A DNA stretch of 64,000 nucleotides. Source: Diphasiastrum complanatum. Taxonomy: Eukaryota; Streptophyta; Lycopodiopsida; Lycopodiales; Lycopodiaceae. The stretch spans positions 70,504,838-70,568,837 of the forward strand of contig CM055092.1 in the NCBI GenBank assembly GCA_029204225.1, given 5' to 3'. How positions within the stretch are numbered: position 1 is the first letter of the stretch; each line of letters begins with the position of its first letter. The notes beneath the pieces were generated by a model, which saw nothing but the letters and a program-made list of their open reading frames with translations, had not been told where the DNA came from and did no database searches. The translations under genes were made by a program, and so were the position numbers. Below, piece after piece: positions 20,472-30,118 of this stretch.

Positions 20472-23381
20472 TTCTGCACTATTCCTATTTCCCTTTCAAC
20501 AAATAGGAAAGCAAATCTTGAAAATGTTTTGTACATTCCTTCAATCACTAAGAATTTGCTTAGTGTAAGTCAAATGATTGACAAAGGACTTGATGTGGAG
20601 TTCATTGGAGATGCATGTTTGATAAGTAAATGTGGATCCTTGATTGCTCAAGGTAGGAGGCATGGTAAACTTTTCAAGCTTGATGCATGTGTGATCTCTA
20701 ATCATGAAGGATGTATGGCTAGGGAGCAATTGACAAACCAAGAAGTTTGGCACAAGAGGTTGGGCCATCCCAACTTCAAATCTTTGGAGGTAATGGCAAA
20801 GAAAGAGCTTGTTCTTGGTCTCCCTAAAAGTCTTGTTGCAAACAATAGTGTTTGTGAACATTGTGCCTTGTCCAAATCTCATAGACTTGCTTATTCTAGA
20901 TCTACTTCTAGATCTAAAGAAGCTTTTCAACTTGTGCATTCTGATATTCATTCTTCTAGTACAACTAGCAATGGTGGGGCAAAGATGTATGCAACTTTCA
21001 TTGATGACTTTAGTAGGTATACTTGGATCTATCTTCTTAAAAGTAAGGATGAAGTGTTTGCTGCATTTGTCAAGTTCAAGAATGAAATGGAAAACCAATT
21101 CAATACAAAGATCAAATGCTTAAGATCTGATAATGGAGGGGAATACACCTCAAATAGGTTCAAAGACTTTTGTATAGCACATGGGATTAAGAGGGAGATG
21201 TCTAGTCCTAGGACTCCACAACAGAATGGAGTGGCCGAGAGGAAGAATAGAACCCTTTGTGAATGTGCCAAGGCAATGAGACTACATGCTAATCTTGCTA
21301 AGTCTTTTTGGGGGGAAGCTTTAGCATGTGCTAACTATCTATGTAATAGATGGACAAGTGCTTCCTTGGATGGTAAAACTCCTCATGAGGTTCTTTATGG
21401 TAGAAGGCCGAGTGTCAAGCATTGTAGAATCTTTGGATGTACATGTTTTGTCAATATCACACTTGATGATAGAACTAAAGAAGATCCTTCATCAAAGAAG
21501 AGTGTGTTTGTTGGCTATAGTGAAGTAAGCAAGGCTTACAAAGTGTACATTCCTTCTACAAAGAAAGTTGTCATAAGTAGGGATGTCATCTTTCATGAAG
21601 AGAATGTTTCCAATGTTGTTGATGTTGATGTTGATGTGCCTACTAATCATCATGATGTGCAAGATGTCTTGGATGAAGATGGAGATGCCACTCCAAAGCA
21701 AACTTCAAGAAAGACTCAAAGGCAAAGGGCTAAGCCATCAAGGCTAACCTATGATGAAAAAGGAAAGCAAGTGGTGGACAACTCTAACTTTGCTTTTCTT
21801 ACCTCTTTTGATGAACCAACTTGTGTAGGTGAAGCAATTCAAAAGAAGGAATGGATCCAAGCCATGGATCATGAGCATCAAGCACTCATCAAAAGCAACA
21901 CATGGAGGTTGGTAAAGCTTCCAAAGGACAAGAAGGCAATTGGTTGTAAGTGGATCTTCAAGATCAAGACAAATCAAGATGGATCAATCAACAAGTACAA
22001 GGCAAGGTTGGTGGCAAAGGGGTATGCTCAAGAATATGGTATTGACTATGATGAGACCTTTACACCCGTGGCAAAGATGGTAACTATTCGAATCCTAATC
22101 TCTCTTGCAACTCTTTATGATTGGGATATGTGGCAAATGGATGTTACTAATGCCTTCTTGAATGGTGATCTTGAAGAAGATATTTACATGGAGCAACCCG
22201 AGGGCTATGTTTCACATGATGAGCCTAATCATGTGTGCTATCTCCAAAAGAGTTTGTATGGGCTAAAGCAAGCACCAAGGAGTTGGTATGCTAAGCTCAA
22301 TTCCTTCTTACTTTCTCAAAACTTTGTTATGAGTGAGTATGATCATTCTCTCTACTTTAGATTGAATGAAAATGATATCACTTTACTTTTGATCTATGTT
22401 GATGACATTATCTTAAGTGGTGGTAACAATCTAGATATAGATGAAATCAAGATGGCACTCAAAAGAGAGTTTGAAATTCAAGATCTTGGTAAACTTCATT
22501 ATATCTTAGGAATAGAGATTATTAGAACTTCTAAATCTACATTCATATGTCAAGAAAAGTATGTTAACTCTATTCTAAAAAGGTTTCATATGGAAGATTG
22601 TAAAGTTGTTTCTACTCCTATGGAATCAAATGTAAAGCTAACTACAAGAAGTAATGAAAGATCCTTCAAGGACATTACTCTCTATAGAAAGCTAATAGGA
22701 TCTCTTATATGGTTAACCATCACAAGACCTGATCTAAGCTTTGTGGTTGGTAAACTAAGTCAATTTATGCAAGATCCTAGTGAGGCTCATTGGAAGCTAG
22801 GAAAGAGAGTACTTATATACATCTCGGGATCTAGAGATTTTGGCATCTTGTATGGAGGTACTACACCTAACCTTTGTGGATTTTCAGATTCAGATTTTGC
22901 AGGTGATCAAATGGATAGGAAGTCAACAAGTGCCTTTGCAATCTATCTTGGAGATGGAGTGGTCTCATGGCTATCAAAGAAGCAACCAACTATCTCTCTA
23001 TCTTCCACCGAAGCCGAGTACAAGGCATTAACAACATGCACCAAGGAGATTCTTTGGATCAAGAGGATGTTATTGGATCTTCACTTGCTGGAACCAGAGA
23101 AGACTCCAATCATACTTTGTGATAACCTTTCAGCCCAAAGCTTGGCAAGCAATCCTGTTTTTCATGCAAGGAGCAAGCACATTGAGATTGCTCACCATTT
23201 TGTGAGAGATCAAGTCATTGCCAAAGAGGTGGAGCTTCAACATGTCTCTTCAAAGGAGTGTGTGGCTGATATCTTCACCAAACCATTGGGAAAGGACCTA
23301 TATTTAATGCATAGATCTAATCTTGGAATGTGCTCAAAGACTATGTTGAAACTAGCATCCAATGTTGAAGAGGGAGTGTGA
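20412..23381 (+). CDS. pol: Ty1/copia pol polyprotein, 5'-truncated but open
   Basis: 989 codons without a stop. The first ~22 residues come from the Z LTR; copia starts at about TIPISLSTNRK. Order: end of protease/pre-integrase (VWHKRLGHPN with CEHCALSKSHR, the HHCC zinc finger), integrase core (HSDIH, IDDFSRYTW, LRSDNGGEY, TPQQNGVAERKNRTL), RT (WIFKIKTNQDGS, MDVTNAFLNGDLEEDIY, catalytic YVDD at about 22393), RNase H (GFSDSDFAGDQMDRKSTSA, STEAEYKAL, ADIFTKPLGKDL). Gag and the protease DSG are lost, so it cannot act alone. It is clearly related to the intact copy at 30 kb. The tail VEEGV overlaps the polypurine tract and the LTR start. Confidence 0.9.
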   Translation: MLLGPFGPGTGCFHICRGLWFCTIPISLSTNRKANLENVLYIPSITKNLLSVSQMIDKGLDVEFIGDACLISKCGSLIAQGRRHGKLFKLDACVISNHEGCMAREQLTNQEVWHKRLGHPNFKSLEVMAKKELVLGLPKSLVANNSVCEHCALSKSHRLAYSRSTSRSKEAFQLVHSDIHSSSTTSNGGAKMYATFIDDFSRYTWIYLLKSKDEVFAAFVKFKNEMENQFNTKIKCLRSDNGGEYTSNRFKDFCIAHGIKREMSSPRTPQQNGVAERKNRTLCECAKAMRLHANLAKSFWGEALACANYLCNRWTSASLDGKTPHEVLYGRRPSVKHCRIFGCTCFVNITLDDRTKEDPSSKKSVFVGYSEVSKAYKVYIPSTKKVVISRDVIFHEENVSNVVDVDVDVPTNHHDVQDVLDEDGDATPKQTSRKTQRQRAKPSRLTYDEKGKQVVDNSNFAFLTSFDEPTCVGEAIQKKEWIQAMDHEHQALIKSNTWRLVKLPKDKKAIGCKWIFKIKTNQDGSINKYKARLVAKGYAQEYGIDYDETFTPVAKMVTIRILISLATLYDWDMWQMDVTNAFLNGDLEEDIYMEQPEGYVSHDEPNHVCYLQKSLYGLKQAPRSWYAKLNSFLLSQNFVMSEYDHSLYFRLNENDITLLLIYVDDIILSGGNNLDIDEIKMALKREFEIQDLGKLHYILGIEIIRTSKSTFICQEKYVNSILKRFHMEDCKVVSTPMESNVKLTTRSNERSFKDITLYRKLIGSLIWLTITRPDLSFVVGKLSQFMQDPSEAHWKLGKRVLIYISGSRDFGILYGGTTPNLCGFSDSDFAGDQMDRKSTSAFAIYLGDGVVSWLSKKQPTISLSSTEAEYKALTTCTKEILWIKRMLLDLHLLEPEKTPIILCDNLSAQSLASNPVFHARSKHIEIAHHFVRDQVIAKEVELQHVSSKECVADIFTKPLGKDLYLMHRSNLGMCSKTMLKLASNVEEGV

Positions 23382-24031
23382 AAATTGTCAACATTTCCTA
23401 GCTAGTTTGAGGCCTAAATTGGCTAAAATTGTAAATAGTTTTGGTTCTGGAGTTTCACACGTGTGAACCAGGCCACAATGTTTTTATTTACTGTATTTTT
23501 TCAGTATGATGAAGTGTCAAACTTCATACCCTTCAAAATGAGACCATTTTGATGTATTTTGGTCATATAAGCCATTTTTAGCTATTTTTCCTATATAGGG
23601 AATATCTAGGGTCAAGTACCTTCTAGAGAGAGGAGAGAGAGTCATCTTCCTCATCCATAAATAGTAGGGAAGTCGTGGAGAACAGGTTGGAGAAACCTTT
23701 TGTATGCTTCATTGAGATCAATAGATCATTGTCATTGTTTCTTCCTCCATTGAGAGCATTGTTGTGTGTATTGTCTTCAAGCTATTGTGTATGATCTTAG
23801 GTGCTTTCCAAAAGTGATAGGCTGATGTATTATGGACTGTATAATGCTATTTTGGGCCGCACTTGATGTTTATGGAAGTTTTCATTTGTGATAAATGCTT
23901 TTTGATCAAGTTCTTTGCATTCTAGGTAGCATAGAATGTGTTGCCAATTCCTAGCTTATGTAGTTTGGAGTGCAAGCATTCAAGCCAATGATCTTGGAGT
24001 TTAGATCCACTTAGGATCTGTATTTTTCACA
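23377..24031 (+). mobile_element. 3' LTR of the truncated copia
   Basis: Starts TGTGAAAATTGTCAAC right after GAAGAGGGAG and ends TGTATTTTTCACA, 655 bp, close to the 653 bp of the intact element. It carries the palindrome TTCACACGTGTGAA at about 23454 and CCTATATAGGG near 23592. Gypsy extra-ORF sequence follows at once. Confidence 0.85.
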
Positions 24032-24520
24032 ATCACCCACCAGTCTTATAGCTGGAATATTTCAATGGATTTCCACCGGGCCTTACAAGCATATCAGAGA
24101 GAGTATGTCCACTCTCCAGATCCAACGGTGCGACAATCGGCAATGTTTGCAAAAGATCTAACTCTGTTGGTGTCAGTGGCAACCAAATGGGACGATTGCC
24201 TTCCTACCATGGCATTTGATCCAAATAAGCTGATGGCCTCAGAGCAAATCAAAGATCAGCAGCCGATTGCTCGACTGTATTTTTGTGCGGCTATGATGGG
24301 AGGCTCTTGGGAATCCCGCTTCACCTCATGGACAACTTCCAAGTGGATTGCCGGAGCCCACCGTTGTTTCCTGCCGCATAATTTGGATTTCAATACTACA
24401 CGGCTTGACTTTATGGAGAAGGTGCAGTATCATTTAATTAAGATTCGGCATGAAGCCAATAAAAGTCTTCAATAATTGCATATTGCAGGTGGGACCGCCA
24501 CCAGTTTTGGTGGGAGATAT
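24032..24520 (+). pseudogene. Gypsy extra ORF, C-terminal part (copy 3)
   Basis: The best-preserved C-terminus of this family: an open frame 24065-24475 (136 codons) reading FHRALQAYQREYVHSPDPT, FAKDLTLLVSVATKWDDCL, DPNKLMASEQIKDQQPIAR, MMGGSWESRF, TTSKWIAGAHRCFLPHNLD, MEKVQYHLIKIRHEANKSL. It ends 45 bp before the LTR. The upstream part was cut off by the copia LTR. Function unknown; the position (after pol, before the LTR) is that of the extra ORFs of some plant gypsy elements. Confidence 0.65.
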
Positions 24521-25053
24521 TGTTGGAGGGTTTGCGGATCCCAAGGTAACCCTAACCCTAGTTAATAAGTGAGAGGGATTTGGCACCATGCGTATGTAAG
24601 TCCAACCTGATGACCACATGGTTATTTGATTGATTAGTTAAAAGTCAATAAAAGGACTTTAGGCCTTCTTGCGGGACTTTTAATGTCGTAGGGCCTAAAT
24701 GTCAAGTTAGTGAATAAAGTTGGGTTTCCCTCCAATTTTGATGGTTCCCACACTTTTTTAAATTTGAATAAAAAGAGAGGCCAGACTGGACCAATAGGAT
24801 TCAGAGGCCAGGGTCCTCCTCTCTACTATAAAAAGGGACCAACTCGAGTTGCTCCTCATGTTCATTTCCTCATTTCAATTAAGCAGATTGGTTCTCTTTA
24901 GAAATGGATTGATGAATGTCCTTGCTCTTCCTTTCTTCTCCTCCATTTCTTATGTTTTCTTTGGATTTTGCTAATTGTTGAATTTGATTATTATTGGGAT
25001 TGCTATTTCTTATGCTTTTTGTGAGAGAGAAGAGTAAGTTTCTATCACTGTGG
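24521..25053 (+). mobile_element. Gypsy 3' LTR, copy 3 (truncated right)
   Basis: Starts TGTTGGAGGGTTTGCGGATCCC after GGTGGGAGATAT; follows the family to CTATCACTGTGG at 25053, the same internal point at which copy 2 stops. Contains CTACTATAAAAAGGGACC near 24823. The remaining end may be the inverted piece at 17963-18158. Confidence 0.75.
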
Positions 25054-26449
25054 TTTTGGTCTTCATTTTGGGACGGCCACCTTCGGAACTGAAACTCACT
25101 GAGCATGGGTGATATCCAGTATCAGTTGGGTTTTTCCTCAAAGGGGAAAAGACTAGGATCCTCTTCAGAGATTGGCAACAAGTTGGATCGAGCCATAATC
25201 CTAGCAGATGGGAAGCAAAGTGTTGGAAAGGCTTTTTGTCCGAAGAACTCTACTCTAAGTCCGATCAGCTGATTTTATAAGTGGAGGGGAACTATCACAC
25301 ACACCTCTCTCTTGGGGCAAATTTTGAATGAAAGTTGATCAAAATGGGGGCAAATTCAAGGTGACCTAGCCATACTCACACGAGGAGACTGGCAAACTTT
25401 GGACATAATAAGTTGACAAGTTTTTGTTGTGGAAATGAAAGTTTGTTATAGGCTTTCTCTGGACTAGCAATGATGAGGAAACATATGAGTACGTTGGCTT
25501 GTGTTACGTGTAAGGCAGCTGATCAATGAAGGAACTGTGAAAGTTGAGTCTTGCATGAGAGACTTGGTATTTCGAACGGACGCTAAGGGACAGTTTGCGT
25601 TGAGATCGGACTAGTGCAAACTCTGGGTGCATGTGTCTGATTCAAAGAGAGCTACTTGAAGCCAAGCTCGATGTACACTTCTTGTTTTGACTGTGAGGCA
25701 ATTGACCAGTGGGAATTGTGAAAGTCAAGTTTTGCGCGACGGACATGGTGCTTCAAACAAACGCGAAGAGATAGTTCGGATGCGGATCAAACTGGTGCAA
25801 CGCTTTGGCTTTCCACGAGGTCAATGGTTACATTTGGGCTGATTCAAAGAGCTACTTCAAGCTAAGTGAGAGGTGCATTGCGGAGTACTCAATCTTTGCC
25901 TATCTTTAAGAGCCAAGATGGAAAAGTTTCAAGATCAGGCTGGGACAATGAGAGAAATCAAGGTGCAGAAGCAACAAGGCACGAAGTGGACCATAAAGTG
26001 GGCAATGAAACGATAAATCCTTCGGCTCAGGGAGCCTTGATACCTGTGCGGAACTGAACAAATCTGGAGCTTAGGGAGCTCAACACAAAGTGCATCAAGG
26101 ACAAATCAGGAGCTCAAAGGAGTTCCAAAGTCGAAAGTCAGAAGCGACAGGGGCGAACATTTCAAAGAAAGGCCTCTGTCACCAGTTAATAAGGTTCTCG
26201 GGTTTTACGAAAGCAATATCAAATCTACGCTTTTCCGAGACAAAGATATATTTTCAAGTTATGTAATTTTTCAGTACAAAGATCTGAGCCTCCGACTTGT
26301 GGTGTGCCAGTCTCAATGTTAATAAAAAGTGGCCAGTAAATTGAGTATTGTGCCAAGTAGCTTAAATGTTTAGTTATTTTAATTGGGAGACACCTTTACT
26401 TTAATCTGACATCTGATGAGGACATCAGATTTTATAAAGGTGGGGTGGA
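25054..26449 (+). mobile_element. Element Z internal sequence, 3' side
   Basis: About 1.4 kb between the broken gypsy LTR and the Z 3' LTR. It has no domain-bearing frame; the 63-codon frame 25866-26057 has no known motif. It holds a diverged tandem duplication (25497-25680 and 25684-25875) sharing GTGAAAGT, TGAGGCA/AGGCAGCTGAT-like and GCTGATTCAAAGAGCTACTT blocks. The polypurine tract AAAGGTGGGGTGGA (26436-26449) directly precedes the LTR. Confidence 0.55.
26436..26449 (+). other. Polypurine tract of element Z
   Basis: AAAGGTGGGGTGGA ends one base before the TG of the LTR at 26450. Position and composition are those of a plus-strand primer site. Confidence 0.65.
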
Positions 26450-27666
26450 TGTTGTAAAGCTACCCTTACAAACTTTACTTCTGGCGCCATCGGCGCCAGC
26501 TATGTCCCCGGCGCCAGCAGCGCCTCTGCTGCTCCCGGCGCCAACTGTGACCAGAATCTAGCCGGCGCCAAGTTCCTATGGCTGAAAATCTTTGATCGGT
26601 TCTAGCAGAGTCCAGAGAGCTCAGATCGATGTGCAATCACCTCACACGATCTAGGCATGATTAAAGGAAGTCTGGGGATCAATAAAATCTAGAGAGAGAA
26701 AATGACTTTCTAGAAAGAGAAAATCCTAGAGAGAGAAAAACGTGCTTTACCAGCTTGGGTAGAGTGCTTGGTATGAGGGGGGTGCCGAATCACACCAATA
26801 CTATAGTGGAGTGCGGGTTGCGACTCAGGGCGAGCTCCAACCAAGTCTCAGCCTCTCTTGCTGGAATGTTGTCATGGCTCTCGCCTTGGCATGCTAGCGC
26901 CCCAGAGACTAGGGTTGGTCACACACTTGAAATGTAACCTTCTCAAATTTATCAATAAAGTGGGATTTTCCTCAAACTGACTCTGATTACCTTCTGGGTT
27001 TCAGTGTTCAGTAAAAGCGCCAGTTGTAAGGCCGCTTCCAAATTTTTAAGTTGGCACATAGCTGAGGGTCGTATCCCGGGACGCCAGCGGTATGCCGTCG
27101 GGACCATTCGGTCCGTGGCGCCAGCGATATGCTGTCGGGACCATTTGGTCCAGGAACTGGTTGTTTCCATATCTGTCGCGGCTTGTGGTTCTGAGTGTTC
27201 CTTGCATGAACGTGAATGGGTTAAGCTCTTGGGGAACAGGCTCTAACCTGTCGGCTGAGTTGGATGGCTTGCTTGGGTGGAAGTTACCTATTTATGGCTG
27301 TCTAGTCTGGCATGGCGCCAGGTTGGCTTCCAGCGCTCGTGACGAAGCTTTCAGTTGGTTAAGTCTGGTGTAAGTCAGACCACTTGCTTGGAATGGATGT
27401 TACTCGTTTGTAATGAAGCTTCGAGTTGGTCAAGTTTGATGTATGTCGGGCGGCTTGCTTGGAGGGAAGTCACCCACATCGAGACCCCCGATCTGGCATG
27501 GCGCTAGGTTGGATCTCAATGTTGGATTTCGGAACTTCAAGTTGGTTAAGTCTGATCGTTGTTGGCGAGTTGGCTGCTTGTATGTCAAGTGGGTTTGGAT
27601 GGCAAGAGTTGAAGGCTGGGAAGCTAAGTCGTGGTTCCCGGCTCCCTTTGGGATGCCTGTGCTACA
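26450..27666 (+). mobile_element. Element Z 3' LTR (1217 bp)
   Basis: Bounded by TGTTGTAAAG and GTGCTACA, after a polypurine tract. It comprises W (26450-27188) and Y (27189-27666), which in the other LTR are turned against each other. It holds five GGCGCC sites within about 100 bp (26483-26570), AATAAAG near 26955, and two 35-bp repeats ending GGGACCATTYGGTCC (27081-27151). Open frames in it (27004-27373, 27426-27677) have no domains. Confidence 0.75.
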
Positions 27667-28424
27667 GCCGGCGATGAACTGCTGCTTTGTATCGGCCTTA
27701 ATAGTTCGCTTGAGCTCACCAGAAACAGTCTTGAACCAGTTATATGGTTCAAGAGGGGCTTTGGCCAACTTTATGTGGGACTCGACTATCCTATGAAGGA
27801 TTTGAGATGTGATGCGGTCTTTCCTGAGGTTGCCAACCATCAGGAAATGATTCAACAATTGGGCAGCGGCATGGATGGAAGGCTCGGTGATGGCTTCCAG
27901 AAGGTAGCCATCATTAGTCCAATGCAGATCGTTGGTGAGGTCAATGTATGGCTTGATGGCCTGTTTGGCGTGCTTGTGATTGGGTGAGGCATGCGAACCG
28001 AATGAGATTCCTATAGCTGCAAGTGCAGCCTCAGTGATGCACACTTTGTGTGTGGCTCCTTGGAAGGTGATGTTAAACTTGGATTTCTCTTCCTTCCACG
28101 TACTGACGGCAAGAGTGATGAAATCCATATTGATGCGTCCTGAAAAGGCTCTCTCATGAATACCCATTGCATTAAGTAGAGGCTCCATAAGGGTCATCCA
28201 CTGAGTGACCATGCTTGTGCTAGGAAGAATCATGATGTCCGTTGCAGATGGGACATCACGATGGATAGTATAGCGCAAAGATTGGAAAGTATCGGTAGAA
28301 GAAATGATGATCATAAAGGAATTATAACCGCGTGAGACTGTATCAAAAGGAAATGCAGGAAATTTGGAAGGCTTTGGTTGCAAGAAAAATTTGCAAGAGC
28401 TTCGCTAGCACAAGTGAGGAATGA
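27667..28424 (-). pseudogene. Gypsy extra ORF, N-terminal part, minus strand
   Basis: The open frame 28383-27430 encodes about 235 residues of the protein also found at 62.05-62.7 kb, then runs into the Z LTR after TKQQFIAG. Blocks: TIHRDVPSATDIMILPSTS, MVTQWMTLMEPLL, FITLAVSTWKEEKS, TLHWTND-like HWTNDGYLLEA, LNHFLMVGNLRKDRI, LKAPLEP-like LAKAPLEPYNWF. Its first codon is TTG; the first ATG starts MIIISSTDTF. It keeps a stretch (PSIHAAAQLLNHFL) that the 62-kb copy has lost. The break at 28424 is against a chromovirus in the other direction. Confidence 0.65.
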
Positions 28425-29465
28425 ATCCCCTTGTTGACACAAGTAGCACTCACTCGTTTCTCAGCAGTCATATTACTACACACATTCGTGCTATGCCAAT
28501 CACTACGCCTCATCCCTTGCATGTTGAGGTTGCGAGTGCACACTCTTTTCCTAGCACGCAGATGTATCAGCAGCTTTCATATCGGATTGGAGACTTCCTT
28601 GGTCAGACAGATTTTCATATTATTCCACTTACACTGTATGATCTTATCCTCGGTGCTAATTGGTTTGCATCCCTTGGTGCGGTTACAGTAGACCTCCAGC
28701 AGCAGACATTGACATTCTCTCATGATGGTACTCAAGATATATTTTTTGGTATTGATTCTCGGGAGGACTATCAGCTTATTTCTGGGAAGCAGTTCATACG
28801 GAGCCTCCCAAAGGCCCACTGTGCAGCTATTCTTTCTGTTTAGCCAGTTCAGCCTATTGCGGATGCACCACCTTTGCCACAAGTATTTTCTGAACTGTTG
28901 CGTGAATTTGAGCATGTTTTTAGAGAGCCGACTCAGTTACCACCTTTACGAGATGTCAACCACCATGTAGACCCTGTTTCCTCTGCATCACCTCCTTCTC
29001 GTCCTCCTTTTCGTATGTCTATTGTTGAGCGCGAGGAAGTCCAACGTCAGGTGTCTGATTTATTACATCAAGGTCTTATTGTTCCTAGCCACAGTCCTTT
29101 TGGTGCTCCCGTTTTACTTGTTGATAAGAAGGATGGTACTAAACATCTATGTATTGATTATCGTGCTTTAAATAAACTTACTATCCGTAATCAGTATCCT
29201 ATCCCTCATATGGATGACCTGTTTGATGCCAAGATCTTTTCTAAACTTGACCTCCATTCCGGTTATCACCAGATTCGTATGCATCCTCCTGATGAGCACA
29301 AGACAGCTTTCCGTACCCACTTTGCTCGCCATCGTTTTGTACAGGGTCTTGCTTCTACTGAGAAGCTTGCGTCGTGCTATTATGAGCCTTTTCAGATTCT
29401 TGAGCGCCTCAGTCCAGTTACATATCATCTTGAGTTACCTGCTGCTACTCGGGCTTGTGATATCT
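28425..29465 (+). pseudogene. Chromovirus (Ty3/gypsy) protease-RT fragment joined to integrase end
   Basis: Frame 28421-28843 is an aspartic-protease-type domain: VDTSSTHSFLSSHI in place of the usual DSGAT-like site, then DFHIIPLTLYDLILGANWF. After one stop (28841-28843), 28874-29470 gives the RT start: [52 protein letters not shown]. It then jumps at about [10 protein letters not shown] to the integrase C-terminus, [21 protein letters not shown] catalytic motif, RNase H and integrase core are deleted. The reading continues at 35332 beyond the inserted copia (ACDI then FHVS, the usual VFHVS). Confidence 0.85.
29461..29465. repeat. Target-site duplication of the copia insertion (left)
   Basis: TATCT precedes the LTR and is repeated exactly at 35327-35331 after the other LTR. 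A perfect 5-bp duplication fits Ty1/copia integration and shows no later loss at either edge. Confidence 0.9.
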
Positions 29466-30118
29466 TGTGAAAAACTCAGATCCAAAAGATGCTAAAGTTT
29501 CATAAAGATCTTGGCCATGGAAGTTATGCACATCTAGATTGAAAAAATGATAGAAATTGTGATGTTAAGCATACTAAACATCAACTAAACATCAAAATCT
29601 GATCATAAGCTTCCACAAACAGAAACTTGCTGTCCCTGTCCGTACTTCAGAGCCTACAACCTGCATTTCACACGTGTGAAGCCATAGCAACAAAGAAATC
29701 ACAATTCTAGTGGCTAGAATGCAAGATATGAACAAAAAAGTGAGAGAGAAGAAGATGGATCTTCAAAGAGCATAACATTCATTCAATAGAATGAAAATGA
29801 GATGTGTACATACTCGTGGAGATGGCTATTTATAGCAGCCATAGTGCCTCTTGGCCACTTGTCTTATGATAGGCTAAAATTGGGGTCCAATAGGATTCAC
29901 CCATCTACCTAGAAATTTGGTCAAATAGGAATGCACCAAATTATGAGCCAATAGAAGAGCTCCACACTCGACCTCCTCTAATTAATGTGACCTCAAAAGT
30001 AGTGTACACATACTTTGGGCCTCTACATACATGTATGAACCTATCTCTAACTTTTATTTGGCCATAGGCCTACAAAATCTCAAGTTAGGAAAATACTACT
30101 AGTTGACAATTTTTCACA
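29466..30118 (-). repeat. Copia 3' LTR
   Basis: 653 bp, text from TGTGAAAAACTCAGATCC to TTGACAATTTTTCACA. Includes the palindrome TTCACACGTGTGAA near 29668 and CTATTTATAG (TATA box on the minus strand) near 29827. Confidence 0.95.

Noticed and set aside
27004-27677. Overlapping frames in the Z LTR
   Set aside because: They lie wholly in an LTR, overlap in three frames and have no domain.
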